Origin: Alloprevotella sp.
Lineage (GTDB): Bacteria > Bacteroidota > Bacteroidia > Bacteroidales > Bacteroidaceae
Direction of reading: 5' to 3'
DNA length: 64,000 nt
Assembly (NCBI GenBank): GCA_017478625.1
Contig: JAFVDF010000016.1
Coordinates: forward strand, 158,787 to 222,786
Numbering within the stretch: the stretch's first letter is position 1; every line of letters starts with the position of its first letter. The notes beneath the pieces are model-generated. The model was not told the origin of the DNA. It worked only from the letters and a program-made list of their open reading frames with translations, and searched no databases. Of the stretch, positions 17,150 through 24,883 are shown one piece after another. The position numbers were made by a program, and so were the translations under genes.

Positions 17150-18535
17150 TTAGAGGAATTTATGGACTTCCGCCATAACGGCTTGGGCAATTTGTTCGGC
17201 TTCTTCGGATGTGTGGGCTTCAGAATAGACGCGAATGATAGGTTCTGTATTGCTTTTGCGTAGGTGTACCCAACTGTCGGCGAAGTCTATCTTCACGCCA
17301 TCTATGTCGGTGATGTGTTCAGAAGCATACTTTTCTTTGATGGCAGCCAGTAGTCCGTCGATATCTGTGCCGGGCTGGAGGTCAATGCGGTTCTTCGCCA
17401 TAAAATAGGGCGGATAACTTTTACGCAACTCCGATGTTTTCTTCCCGCTCTTAGCCATATAAGTCAGCATAAGGGCTATACCGACCAGCGTGTCCCTGCC
17501 GTAATGAGATGCGGGATATATCACGCCACCATTCCCTTCTCCGCCAATGACAGCCCCGGTCTCTTTCATCTTCAAAACTACGTTGATTTCTCCGACGGCC
17601 GCAGGTGCATAGGTACAGCCATAGTTTTCGGTTACATCGCGTAGGGCTCTGGTTGAAGAAAGGTTAGAAACCGTAGCGCCGGGAGTATGTTTCAGTACCC
17701 AGTCGGCACAAGTGACGAGCGTGTATTCTTCTCCGTACATTTCGCCGTCTTCTTGTATAAAAGCCAAACGATCTACGTCGGGGTCGCATACAAAACCAAT
17801 GTCGTAACCGCCTTGTGCCATCAGACTGCATATTCCGTCAAGGTGCTGGCGTAAGGGTTCTGGATTATGGGCAAACTGGCCGTCGGGCGTTCCATTAAGT
17901 ACCGTGTAGTTTTCTACGCCGAGGGCGCGCAGAAGCTTGGGAAGTACGATGCCTCCTACGGAGTTGATGGTGTCGAGGCATACACGGAAATTTGCTTTCT
18001 TTATGGCCTCAGCATCTACGAGGTCAAGATCGAGAATCTTCTGTATATGTATTTCATCGTAGATAGGCTTGCTCTCGTAGTGGCCCAAGTTGTCCACGTC
18101 TGCATAGATGAAATCTTCCGCGTCGGCTATGCGAACCACTTCGGAAGCCTCTGCAGGAGGTAGGAACTCGCCTTTTTCGTTTAGAAACTTAAGCGCATTC
18201 CATTGGCGGGGATTATGGCTGGCTGTCAGTATTATGCCACCGAGTGCTTTCTCCTCTGTGACTGCAATCTCGGTAGTGGGCGTCGTAGCTAGGCCTATGT
18301 CCACCACGTCGAGGCCCATACCCATCAGCGTGCCACATACGCAATGGTTCAGCATGGAGCCACTGATGCGTGCGTCGCGACCTACAACGATTTTCTTAGA
18401 CAGTCCGGCCGACTGACGTAAGCGTAGCGTAGCGTAGGCACTTACTGATTTGGTAATATCGAGTGGATTTAGAGTGTTGCCGGGGGCACCTCCGATGGTA
18501 CCGCGAAATCCGGAAATAGATTTAATCAGTGTCAT
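17150..18535 (-). CDS. glmM: Phosphoglucosamine mutase (alpha-D-phosphohexomutase family)
   Basis: The enzyme interconverts glucosamine-6-phosphate and glucosamine-1-phosphate for UDP-GlcNAc synthesis. The 461-aa protein has the catalytic phosphoserine in TASHNP (S106), the metal loop DPDVDRLAF, the sugar-binding EGNGGV motif, and the C-terminal phosphate-binding RKSNTEPIIRVYSEA. Assignment to GlmM rather than phosphomannomutase rests on the EGNGG-type sugar loop and similarity to the Bacteroidetes form, so substrate specificity is a family inference. The sulfatase starts 28 bp downstream. Confidence 0.85.
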   Translation of the reverse strand: MTLIKSISGFRGTIGGAPGNTLNPLDITKSVSAYATLRLRQSAGLSKKIVVGRDARISGSMLNHCVCGTLMGMGLDVVDIGLATTPTTEIAVTEEKALGGIILTASHNPRQWNALKFLNEKGEFLPPAEASEVVRIADAEDFIYADVDNLGHYESKPIYDEIHIQKILDLDLVDAEAIKKANFRVCLDTINSVGGIVLPKLLRALGVENYTVLNGTPDGQFAHNPEPLRQHLDGICSLMAQGGYDIGFVCDPDVDRLAFIQEDGEMYGEEYTLVTCADWVLKHTPGATVSNLSSTRALRDVTENYGCTYAPAAVGEINVVLKMKETGAVIGGEGNGGVIYPASHYGRDTLVGIALMLTYMAKSGKKTSELRKSYPPYFMAKNRIDLQPGTDIDGLLAAIKEKYASEHITDIDGVKIDFADSWVHLRKSNTEPIIRVYSEAHTSEEAEQIAQAVMAEVHKFL

Positions 18536-18864
18536 AGTTAGGGTGGATTATGCAATGAGTTTGGTTATCAGTGCAAAAATACACGAAAACCCCGAAAGCA
18601 ATATAAGGAATTAAGGAATAATTCAGATTCAGAGACAGGCCGGTTTCTTTCATCCTGCACATTTCTGACCCCAGTGAGTAAAAGGCTCATTCCATTATGC
18701 CGTCGGGTAATAAAAAGAAGAAAAAAAGACGTTAAATTATGTTATGATATTGCGGAATTATGCTATTTTCGCACCGTGTTAAGCAAAAGCTTAAAAGGAA
18801 ACTTTTTATAGTTGCCTACATCTTTCAGTGAAACCAACCAATTATTCACACAAAATTTTCTTTT
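18536..18864. promoter_or_regulatory. Divergent intergenic region glmM / TonB receptor
   Basis: The 329-bp gap between divergent genes holds a -7 box for glmM (TATTTTTG, minus, 18574-18581) and a -7-like TATTTTCG for the receptor (18764-18771, plus), about 94 bases before its ATG. Three copies of the ATTATG motif are present: 18545-18556 (GGATTATGCAAT), 18691-18702 (CCATTATGCC) and 18755-18770, the last overlapping the receptor -7 box. No gene is seen. Confidence 0.5.
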
Positions 18865-21800
18865 ATGTTTACATTCAAAAGAGTTGTGTTTGCAATGGTT
18901 GCAAGCCTTTTGGCTATAGGCCTGCAAGCACAGGTGACGACGTCTGCTATTGGCGGACAAGTAACCGACAATGAAGATCTTCCAGCCGTGGGAGTTGCCG
19001 TTAAGGCCACCCATCTTACATCTGGAACGGTCTATCGTGCAGTTACGAATGCCAAAGGACGCTACACGATTCAAGGTTTGCGCCCAGGCGGTCCATACAC
19101 CATCGAGTTCAATTACTTGGGTTATGCACCTGCAAGACTGGACGACATTTATTTGGAACTGGGTAACGAGTATCCGCTAGACACTAAATTGGCTCTTCAA
19201 GAGACTAATTTGGGCGAAGCAGTAGTCGTTGCAATGCGTCGAGCCTCTGCGGGTTCTGGGGAAAACTTCTCTTTAGAGAGAATACAGACCTCTCCAACAA
19301 TTAACCGCGACGTTTATGACATCGTAACTACTTCTCCGATGGTTATGAGTTCGAAAATTGGCGGTATAAGCATTGTTGGTTCGAATAACCGTTACAATTC
19401 ATTCCAAATAGACGGCGTTGTAGCAAATGACGTATTTGGTCTGAGTGCCGGAGGTACGAATGGAGCCCAGACAGGGGCCAATCCTGTATCTCTTGACGCT
19501 ATTGAAGAAGTTCAAGTAGTGGTTGCGCCCTACGACGTACGCCATGGCGGATTTACAGGCGGTGGCATCAACGCAGTGACCAAGAGCGGAACGAACCAAT
19601 TACACGGTTCTGCTTATGCATATTTCAACAATCAGAATATGTATGGCCGTTACAGCGTACTGCAGAACTATGCCAAAAATCCTCTGACCGACCAGTTCGA
19701 CCGTACTTTCGGCGGAACGCTCGGAGGTGCTTTTGTAAAGGATAGACTATTCTATTTCTTCAGTGTAGAGAATAAGAAGAAGAGTTATCCGTCTTCTCTC
19801 TGGCCAGGCTTCGACGATAAATATATTACTACTGAGGTAGCACAGCAGATTGCCGACAAATACTATGAAATGACAGGCATTCGCGAAACATTCGGCCGTC
19901 ATGATGTAGATAGCCATAGTCTTGGCATTCTGGGTCGCCTTGATTGGAACATAGACGAGCGTAACAAACTGACGTTGCGTTATCAGTTCAATAATTCCTA
20001 TAAGGATGCCTATAGCCTCGGTTCTACTTCTTACACATTTGAGCGCAGTGCATATCGCTACAATAATCTGACCCACTCCATTGTGCTTGAACTCAACAGC
20101 CACATCAGCGACAAAGTGAGCAACGAACTGCGTGTAAGTGGTAGCTGGATACGCGACCACCGCGACGTGCCCTACCACGGACCCAACGCGCAGATTACAA
20201 ATGTAAACGGAGCCGACGGAACGCGCCGTATCACGGTCAATATTGGTACCGACTATAGCTCGGGAGCCAACATCCTTGACCAAAACACGTATTCCTTTGA
20301 GGATAATCTCTCTGTTTACCTTGGCAACCACACGCTGACCTTCGGAACGCACAACGAGATATTCAAAATCCGCAACCTCTTTATCCAGGCAGCTTATGGT
20401 GCGTGGTACTTCAACTCGCTGGACAACTTCTTGAACGATAATCCCTACCAGTTCAAGTACAACTATACCGATCCGACCTACACTAAGGGCGACGTATTGT
20501 TTGCGCCTAACATGGGTGCCGGTCAGTTTGGCCTGTACGCTCAGGACAAGTGGAACGTGACGCGCGACTTTAATGTAACGTATGGTTTGCGTATAGACAT
20601 TCCCACTCTCTTTAACCGCCCGATGAAAAACCAGGAATTCAACGCTTACGCAGCCGAGCAAGGCTTCGACGTAAGGGTTGGCGAGAATCCTAAGGCTCAT
20701 GTGATGTTCTCTCCGCGCCTCGGATTCAACTGGTACTTAAACAAGAAACACAGCGTCCTGTTGCGCGGAGGTACGGGTATATTTACAGGTCGCGTTCCCT
20801 TCGTTTGGTTGAGCAATACCTTTAACAACACGGGCGTTGAGAAGAAGGGAACCACTATTTCCCGTAACGTACCGGGCATGAGCGACTACCAAAATGCACT
20901 TCAAGAGGTGATAGACGCTGGTAGCAATAGCCTGAAGCCCGACATCGTAACGGTAAGTCGCGATTTCAAGTATCCGCAAGTATTCCGCTCCAACCTCGCT
21001 CTCGAAGCAACCCTTCCACTGGGCATCAAGTTTACCCTTGACGGAATCTACTCCAAGACGCTGAACAACGTGTTCTTTGAGAATCTCGCTATCACGAGCA
21101 ACGAAAATATCTACGCCGTTCCAGGCGTTGCCGCATCGGCCACTCCTTATTATAATATAGAGAGCAGTGCTTACTACAGCATCGTAAACCTTAAGAACAC
21201 CTCTAAGGGCTACACATACGCTGTTTCCGCTATGTTAGAGAAGGACTTTGATTTCGGTTTGAACGTAGCTGCCAGTTACACCTTCGGACATGCCAAGAGC
21301 GTGAATGATGGTACGTCTTCAGTGGCTTATTCTAACTGGAAGTACAACTACTCCCACGACACCAATGGTAAGGGCGAACTTGGCTATTCTAAGTTTGATG
21401 TGCCTCACCGCATTATGGCGCGCCTCACTTACAACTCCAAGCGCTACCTCGGTGGTCTCTTCTCAACCAATCTCGGTATTACCTACAACGCTACGAGCGG
21501 TCAGCGCTACTGCTTGACTATGTATGAGAACGATGACTTTAATGGCGACGGATATCGCGGTAACAACCTGCTCTATATCCCCACCAAGATGGAACTCGGT
21601 GCTATGCAGTTTGAAGACACCTATGTCAACGGTGTACTCAAGATGGATGCCGATGAAAATCGTGCCGCATTTGAGCGTTGGATCGAGAGTGACAGTTACG
21701 CAAAGAACCATCGCGGACAGTACGCCGAGCGCAACTCTAATCTGACAGATTGGGAGCACGAAGTAAATCTCCACTTCGGACAAGCCATTCACCTTAAGAA

Positions 21801-22032
21801 CTATGTCAAGGCAGAGTTCACGCTGGATATCATCAACTTTGCAAATTGCCTCAACAAGAAGTGGGGAGCCCAGTACGGTAGCGTATATAACTACTCGCCA
21901 CTCTACTTGAGCAGCATCACTACCGTAAACGGTCAGAAAGTACCCGTGTTCCAATACAACGAGACCACGCTGACCAAGAGCGATATCTACAGCCGCTGGC
22001 ACATGCAGCTCGGTTTCCGTCTGACGTTCTAA
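18865..22032 (+). CDS. TonB-dependent outer-membrane receptor, Oar-like
   Basis: The 1055-aa protein has a signal peptide (about residues 1-22, ending LQAQ), an N-terminal carboxypeptidase-regulatory-like domain (about 28-110, VTNAKGRYTIQGLRPGG), a plug domain (about 120-240, with VAPYDVRHGGFTGGGINAVTKSG) and a C-terminal beta-barrel ending in aromatic Phe (MQLGFRLTF). The plug and the absence of a SusC N-terminal signature put it in the Oar-like group. No SusD partner follows, unlike the locus at 50 kb. The ligand is unknown; homologues move peptides or other substrates. It is monocistronic, with a strong terminator just downstream. Confidence 0.9.
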   Translation: MFTFKRVVFAMVASLLAIGLQAQVTTSAIGGQVTDNEDLPAVGVAVKATHLTSGTVYRAVTNAKGRYTIQGLRPGGPYTIEFNYLGYAPARLDDIYLELGNEYPLDTKLALQETNLGEAVVVAMRRASAGSGENFSLERIQTSPTINRDVYDIVTTSPMVMSSKIGGISIVGSNNRYNSFQIDGVVANDVFGLSAGGTNGAQTGANPVSLDAIEEVQVVVAPYDVRHGGFTGGGINAVTKSGTNQLHGSAYAYFNNQNMYGRYSVLQNYAKNPLTDQFDRTFGGTLGGAFVKDRLFYFFSVENKKKSYPSSLWPGFDDKYITTEVAQQIADKYYEMTGIRETFGRHDVDSHSLGILGRLDWNIDERNKLTLRYQFNNSYKDAYSLGSTSYTFERSAYRYNNLTHSIVLELNSHISDKVSNELRVSGSWIRDHRDVPYHGPNAQITNVNGADGTRRITVNIGTDYSSGANILDQNTYSFEDNLSVYLGNHTLTFGTHNEIFKIRNLFIQAAYGAWYFNSLDNFLNDNPYQFKYNYTDPTYTKGDVLFAPNMGAGQFGLYAQDKWNVTRDFNVTYGLRIDIPTLFNRPMKNQEFNAYAAEQGFDVRVGENPKAHVMFSPRLGFNWYLNKKHSVLLRGGTGIFTGRVPFVWLSNTFNNTGVEKKGTTISRNVPGMSDYQNALQEVIDAGSNSLKPDIVTVSRDFKYPQVFRSNLALEATLPLGIKFTLDGIYSKTLNNVFFENLAITSNENIYAVPGVAASATPYYNIESSAYYSIVNLKNTSKGYTYAVSAMLEKDFDFGLNVAASYTFGHAKSVNDGTSSVAYSNWKYNYSHDTNGKGELGYSKFDVPHRIMARLTYNSKRYLGGLFSTNLGITYNATSGQRYCLTMYENDDFNGDGYRGNNLLYIPTKMELGAMQFEDTYVNGVLKMDADENRAAFERWIESDSYAKNHRGQYAERNSNLTDWEHEVNLHFGQAIHLKNYVKAEFTLDIINFANCLNKKWGAQYGSVYNYSPLYLSSITTVNGQKVPVFQYNETTLTKSDIYSRWHMQLGFRLTF

Positions 22033-22067
22033 TCCGTTCGTCCGTCGGACTTCCGATACCGTTTCAT

Positions 22068-22101
22068 AGCCCTGCGCTCCTACGAGAGCGTGGGGCTTTT
22101 T
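22068..22101 (+). terminator. Intrinsic terminator of the Oar-like gene
   Basis: A 12-bp stem AGCCCTGCGCTC (22068-22079) with GAGCGTGGGGCT (22086-22097), including two G-T pairs, is followed by a T-run. It lies 36 bases after the stop codon. Confidence 0.88.
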
Positions 22102-22164
22102 CATGCGTTAAAGTTGAGGTGTCAGCGAATAGTCCGTTTCTCAGTTTGGTGCTTCGTCTGCGGA

Positions 22165-22266
22165 AATTGCATTATGGCGTCAATTTATTGCATTATGCAA
22201 TCGCGTGATTGTATAATGCAATTTTCAAATCCGATTATGCAAAAACTGTACGGCATAATGCAATAT
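22165..22266. repeat. Cluster of five ATTATG-motif copies
   Basis: Within about 100 bp are five copies in mixed orientation: 22165-22178 (AAATTGCATTATGG), 22190-22204 (GCATTATGCAAT), 22211-22227 (ATAATGCAATTTTC), 22232-22245 (GATTATGCAAAA) and 22252-22266 (GGCATAATGCAAT). The cluster lies between the Oar-like gene's terminator and the left direct repeat of the AT-rich island. The remainder of 22102-22692 has no supported gene. Confidence 0.65.
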
Positions 22267-22290
22267 ATCGGTAGTATAATTGTACCGAAA

Positions 22291-22326
22291 TTTCCTGCTT
22301 ATTCCGTGGCGGGAGAGATGAGGGCT
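22291..22326. repeat. Left copy of a 36-bp direct repeat bounding the AT-rich island
   Basis: 33 of 36 positions match 24848-24883, which contains the last codons of the MmeI-like gene and the bases after its stop. Read on the minus strand this copy would encode ALISPATE and a stop, against ALISPTTE and a stop in the intact gene; all three differences are transitions. It looks like a duplicated gene end, either an attachment-site scar or the relic of a second copy. Confidence 0.7.
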
Positions 22327-22463
22327 ACCTACGCGTTGGATTAAAGAATGATGAAAATGCATGTACATGCTTATTTCAAGTATGTATTTATATTCTTCTT
22401 TGTACGATTTGTATGTAGAATTCACTATTTTCGTTGAATAGATTGAGTTTTCAAGATTTCATT

Positions 22464-22508
22464 CTAATTCTTGTTCCAATTCTTGTTCTAATTCTTGTTT
22501 TAATTCTA
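22464..22508. repeat. 12-bp tandem repeat, about 3.7 copies
   Basis: Units close to CTAATTCTTGTT start at 22464, 22476, 22488 and 22500 (last copy partial). They lie in the AT-rich leader of the island, about 185-230 bp before its first gene. A perfect 12-bp palindrome GCATGTACATGC is at 22359-22370. Confidence 0.75.
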
Positions 22509-22664
22509 TTACCAAAAGTTTTTAAGACTGTGATGTATATATAGGTTAAAACTGCTTTAAAGTTAAAAGTTATTATTATTATTGTAAACATGTTTAATTA
22601 TAAATGAGTGAAGAATAGGTGAAAAATTTTCAATATAAAGTTGGAGGCTATTAGCAGAATTGTG

Positions 22665-22672
22665 TAATTTTG
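22665..22672 (+). promoter_or_regulatory. Candidate -7 box of the first island gene
   Basis: A perfect TAATTTTG lies 21 bases before the ATG at 22693. A TTGG at 22641-22644 is a possible weak -33 element, 20 bases upstream. Confidence 0.5.
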
Positions 22673-22692
22673 TAGGAAAATAATAGAAGACG

Positions 22693-23088
22693 ATGTTGAC
22701 AATATTAAAACCCCAAGATTTTAGTTGTAAACTGAAGGCAACCGTACAAAGTTCCGGAAAATTAAACTTTACTGATGCGACAGCTCAGGAGCTTGGCTTG
22801 GAAAAAGTACGCAGTGTGAAATTTGCACTGGATGAACAGAATAATTTATATATTGCACTTTTGAGTGAAAAGGTTCCTGATGCTTTTTTGTTGTGTCGGT
22901 CTGGTCGGTACTATTATGTACAGGCCAGGTTGATTTTTAATTCTTTGGGGATAGACTATGTAAACAATACTGTTATATGTGATCTGCGACGATACATAGA
23001 GGCAGATGAAGAAATGGTGGGGAAAGCATATAAATTGATTATACGCGTTAAGCCACAAAAAGGAAAGGAGGATGTCGGTGAGGTTTAA
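22693..23088 (+). CDS. Hypothetical protein, first gene of the AT-rich island
   Basis: I do not recognise this 131-aa protein. It has no signal peptide or membrane segment. It reads as a compact alternating alpha/beta protein (GKLNFTDATAQELGL, then VKFALDEQNNLYIALL, then YYYVQARLIFNSLGI), with a basic tail (IRVKPQKGKEDVG). Composition is clearly more AT-rich than the flanking genes. It has its own -7 box and a 202-bp gap to the next gene, so it may be transcribed separately from the three-gene cluster that follows. Confidence 0.7.
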   Translation: MLTILKPQDFSCKLKATVQSSGKLNFTDATAQELGLEKVRSVKFALDEQNNLYIALLSEKVPDAFLLCRSGRYYYVQARLIFNSLGIDYVNNTVICDLRRYIEADEEMVGKAYKLIIRVKPQKGKEDVGEV

Positions 23089-23168
23089 ATAGCAAAAAAA
23101 GTGCCCGAACAAGTGCAAGTTGTACGGGCAGGGAGTTTCCCCGAATGTGGATAGGGGGATGCCAAAGA

Positions 23169-23197
23169 TTTGATTGTTGAGTTTGGCTTTAGTTTTG
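23169..23197 (+). promoter_or_regulatory. Candidate promoter of the DUF4417 operon
   Basis: TTTG (23169-23172), a 17-base spacer, and TAGTTTTG (23190-23197), a perfect TAnnTTTG box. It lies 94 bases before the DUF4417 ATG. A hairpin with TGCCCG/CGGGCA ends (23102-23130) sits further upstream; its T-run is on the minus strand, so it is not a good terminator for the preceding gene. Confidence 0.5.
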
Positions 23198-23290
23198 CAA
23201 AAATAGATTATACTTCCTTTTTTTGCAAGCTATATCCCATATAATATCAAGATTCCACTAGTTTTTTTTCATAATTTTAAACTGATTTTT

Positions 23291-23998
23291 ATGGGACAAT
23301 TTTTGTTTTCTAAAGATGAAATGCAAACATTAAAGGTTTTACCTGAAGTATCAGATACTAGAAAATATAAAGGTATGCTTATACCTAAAGAATTAATTAT
23401 ACCCCATTTTACGGATGGGCCATTTGACATACCTTTACTGTCACCTTATGATGGGAATCTGCCTGACAAATTAGTTCATTTTACACGGTTATCAACACAG
23501 AAAGGTAACTTATGCAATAGTGGTATTTCTCTTTTTATGGACGATGAACTTCAGAATTATTTGTGGAATAATCCTTCTTATTATTTGTCTCGTTTGAAAT
23601 ATGCACAGTGCGTAATGGGATTAGATTTTTCCTTATATGTAGAATATGATTTTTCTGCAAATCTCTGGAATATATATAGAAATCGCCTTCTTTCTTATTA
23701 TTATCAAGTAAATGGCGTTGGCTTTATTCCAACTGCATGTTTTGGCAATTCTAATACATTTTCATACTGTTTTGCAGGATTGCCCGAAAATAGCCCAATA
23801 GCCATAAACCATTCTGTTATTGGGAATAATCCGTATATGAAACAGCTAATTCGTCTTGGAGTGGAGGAATTAGTTAAACAGAAACACCCCAATCCCTTAA
23901 TTATATATGGTTTTCCATTGGATTTCGAGGTTCCTGTGCAAGTCTTATATTACGAAAGCAATATTCAACGATTACGTCAACTTAAAAAAGTTTCTTAA
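23291..23998 (+). CDS. DUF4417 family protein
   Basis: The 235-aa protein matches the DUF4417 pattern known from phages and mobile elements: a short Asp-rich lead-in (LVHFTRLSTQK), then MDDELQNYLWNNPSYYLSRLKYAQCVMGLDFSLYVEYD, IYRNRLLSYYYQVNGVGFIPTACFGN, FSYCFAGLPENSPIAI and a C-terminal PLIIYGFPLDFEVPV. The function of the family is unknown. No signal peptide is present. The next gene starts one base after its stop, so it is the first gene of a tight three-gene operon. The AT-rich codon use sets it apart from its chromosomal neighbours. Confidence 0.75.
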   Translation: MGQFLFSKDEMQTLKVLPEVSDTRKYKGMLIPKELIIPHFTDGPFDIPLLSPYDGNLPDKLVHFTRLSTQKGNLCNSGISLFMDDELQNYLWNNPSYYLSRLKYAQCVMGLDFSLYVEYDFSANLWNIYRNRLLSYYYQVNGVGFIPTACFGNSNTFSYCFAGLPENSPIAINHSVIGNNPYMKQLIRLGVEELVKQKHPNPLIIYGFPLDFEVPVQVLYYESNIQRLRQLKKVS

Positions 23999-23999
23999 T

Positions 24000-24386
24000 A
24001 TGAAAAAGAAAGTTATTACCCCCTTACCCGAAAAGGATTTTCGCTTGTTTGAAGATATGTCTGATAAATATGTCTCAGAGCCTGAGCGGAAATTCTTTGA
24101 GACTCTTAGACAGCGGGAGGAAGATTATGCCATTAATTGGGATTGGCTCATAAATGAGCATAAAAATCCAGAGCACATCTCGCTTATTCGCTATTACAAT
24201 AGTGAGTATAAGGTAGGTTGCCTGGATACGAATGGAAAATATTATCGGATTGCTTATGTGGATTCCTTAGCAGAAGCATTGGAAGTTGTTGTTCCCGTAG
24301 CTGGCAATCGTTTGGGCTCTTTAGTTGATTGGCTACGTAATTCACACTATACTTATGTTTCATATAATGGAGTGGAGGAGTTATAA
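24000..24386 (+). CDS. Hypothetical protein, middle gene of the island operon
   Basis: I do not recognise this 128-aa acidic cytoplasmic protein. I start at ATG 24000 (MKKKVITPLPEKDF), one base after the DUF4417 stop; the frame is open back to 23907 but that part overlaps DUF4417. The N-terminal half is charged and helical (MSDKYVSEPERKFFETLRQ), the C-terminal half beta-rich (YYNSEYKVGCLDTNGKYYRI). Its TAA overlaps the next ATG (TAATG), so the two proteins are translationally coupled and probably act together. An immunity or antitoxin role for the next protein is conceivable but unsupported by homology. Confidence 0.7.
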   Translation: MKKKVITPLPEKDFRLFEDMSDKYVSEPERKFFETLRQREEDYAINWDWLINEHKNPEHISLIRYYNSEYKVGCLDTNGKYYRIAYVDSLAEALEVVVPVAGNRLGSLVDWLRNSHYTYVSYNGVEEL

Positions 24387-24808
24387 TGGGGGGACCTAAG
24401 CAAGCAATAAGTTCTGGCGGTTTCACGGAATTACGCTATCATCAAGTGGGAGAAACTATTTCTGCTGGTGGGTTGTCTGGCAAGATAATTGCCTATAATG
24501 AAACATTTGATTATCACGAGGGGCTTCCTAGTATGTCTAATACGTCAAATATTTACTTTAAATTAGCTGATGGCGGACAATATGTAGAACAGATGCGCGT
24601 CTATAAAAATAGGAAAGTTGTATTTGACTTTGATTGGGGACATGGTCATGAAGGATTCAAAAGTGGTGTCGTTCATGTGCATCAATGGGAAGAAGACGCC
24701 AACGGAATACCTCGACGAACAGGTATAAAAAGGTATATGAATAATTACGAAATGAAAAAGTATGGTTCTATTATACGTAAAGCAAATCCAAAAGTGAAGT
24801 TTAGATAG
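24386..24808 (+). CDS. Small protein with a possible toxin-like His-rich domain
   Basis: The 140-aa protein begins MGGPKQAISSGGF and has no signal peptide. Its core, VVFDFDWGHGHEGF followed by VVHVHQWEED (about residues 75-105), and the upstream GLPSMSNTSNIYFKL, resemble small domains with D-x-D, H-G and H-x-H-x-W motifs that occur at the ends of polymorphic toxins and phage minor head proteins. That resemblance is from memory and no activity can be assigned. It overlaps the preceding stop codon by one base and ends 47 bp from the convergent MmeI-like gene. Confidence 0.6.
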   Translation: MGGPKQAISSGGFTELRYHQVGETISAGGLSGKIIAYNETFDYHEGLPSMSNTSNIYFKLADGGQYVEQMRVYKNRKVVFDFDWGHGHEGFKSGVVHVHQWEEDANGIPRRTGIKRYMNNYEMKKYGSIIRKANPKVKFR

Positions 24809-24812
24809 TTTA

Positions 24813-24838
24813 GATTAATATCAATAGCCATATTAATC
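24813..24838. terminator. Hairpin between the island operon and the convergent MmeI-like gene
   Basis: GATTAATAT (24813-24821) pairs perfectly with ATATTAATC (24830-24838). On the plus strand it is followed by an AT-rich tract ending in a T-run (24847-24851). Confidence 0.6.
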
Positions 24839-24847
24839 ATAATATAT

Positions 24848-24883
24848 TTTTCTGCTTATTCTGTGGTGGGAGAGATGAGGGCT
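24848..24883. repeat. Right copy of the 36-bp direct repeat
   Basis: This copy spans the stop codon and last codons of the MmeI-like gene and matches 22291-22326 at 33 of 36 positions. The two copies are 2557 bp apart, and the AT-rich four-gene segment lies between them. Confidence 0.7.

Noticed and set aside
17122-17190. Longer sulfatase start overlapping glmM
   Set aside because: It would bury the signal peptide and overlap the glmM 3' end; ATG 17121 gives a normal secreted protein.
19747-20700. Long antisense open frame inside the TonB receptor
   Set aside because: It mirrors the receptor's codon pattern, has no family resemblance and no promoter; a shadow frame. The same applies to antisense frames in susC (51374-52441) and susD (54029-55135).
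23102-23130. Terminator for the 22693-23088 gene
   Set aside because: The hairpin's T-run lies on the minus strand, where no gene reads into it; on the plus strand no T-run follows.
22291-24883. Integrative conjugative element or prophage
   Set aside because: No integrase, relaxase, transfer or structural phage gene is present between the repeats; only four small genes.
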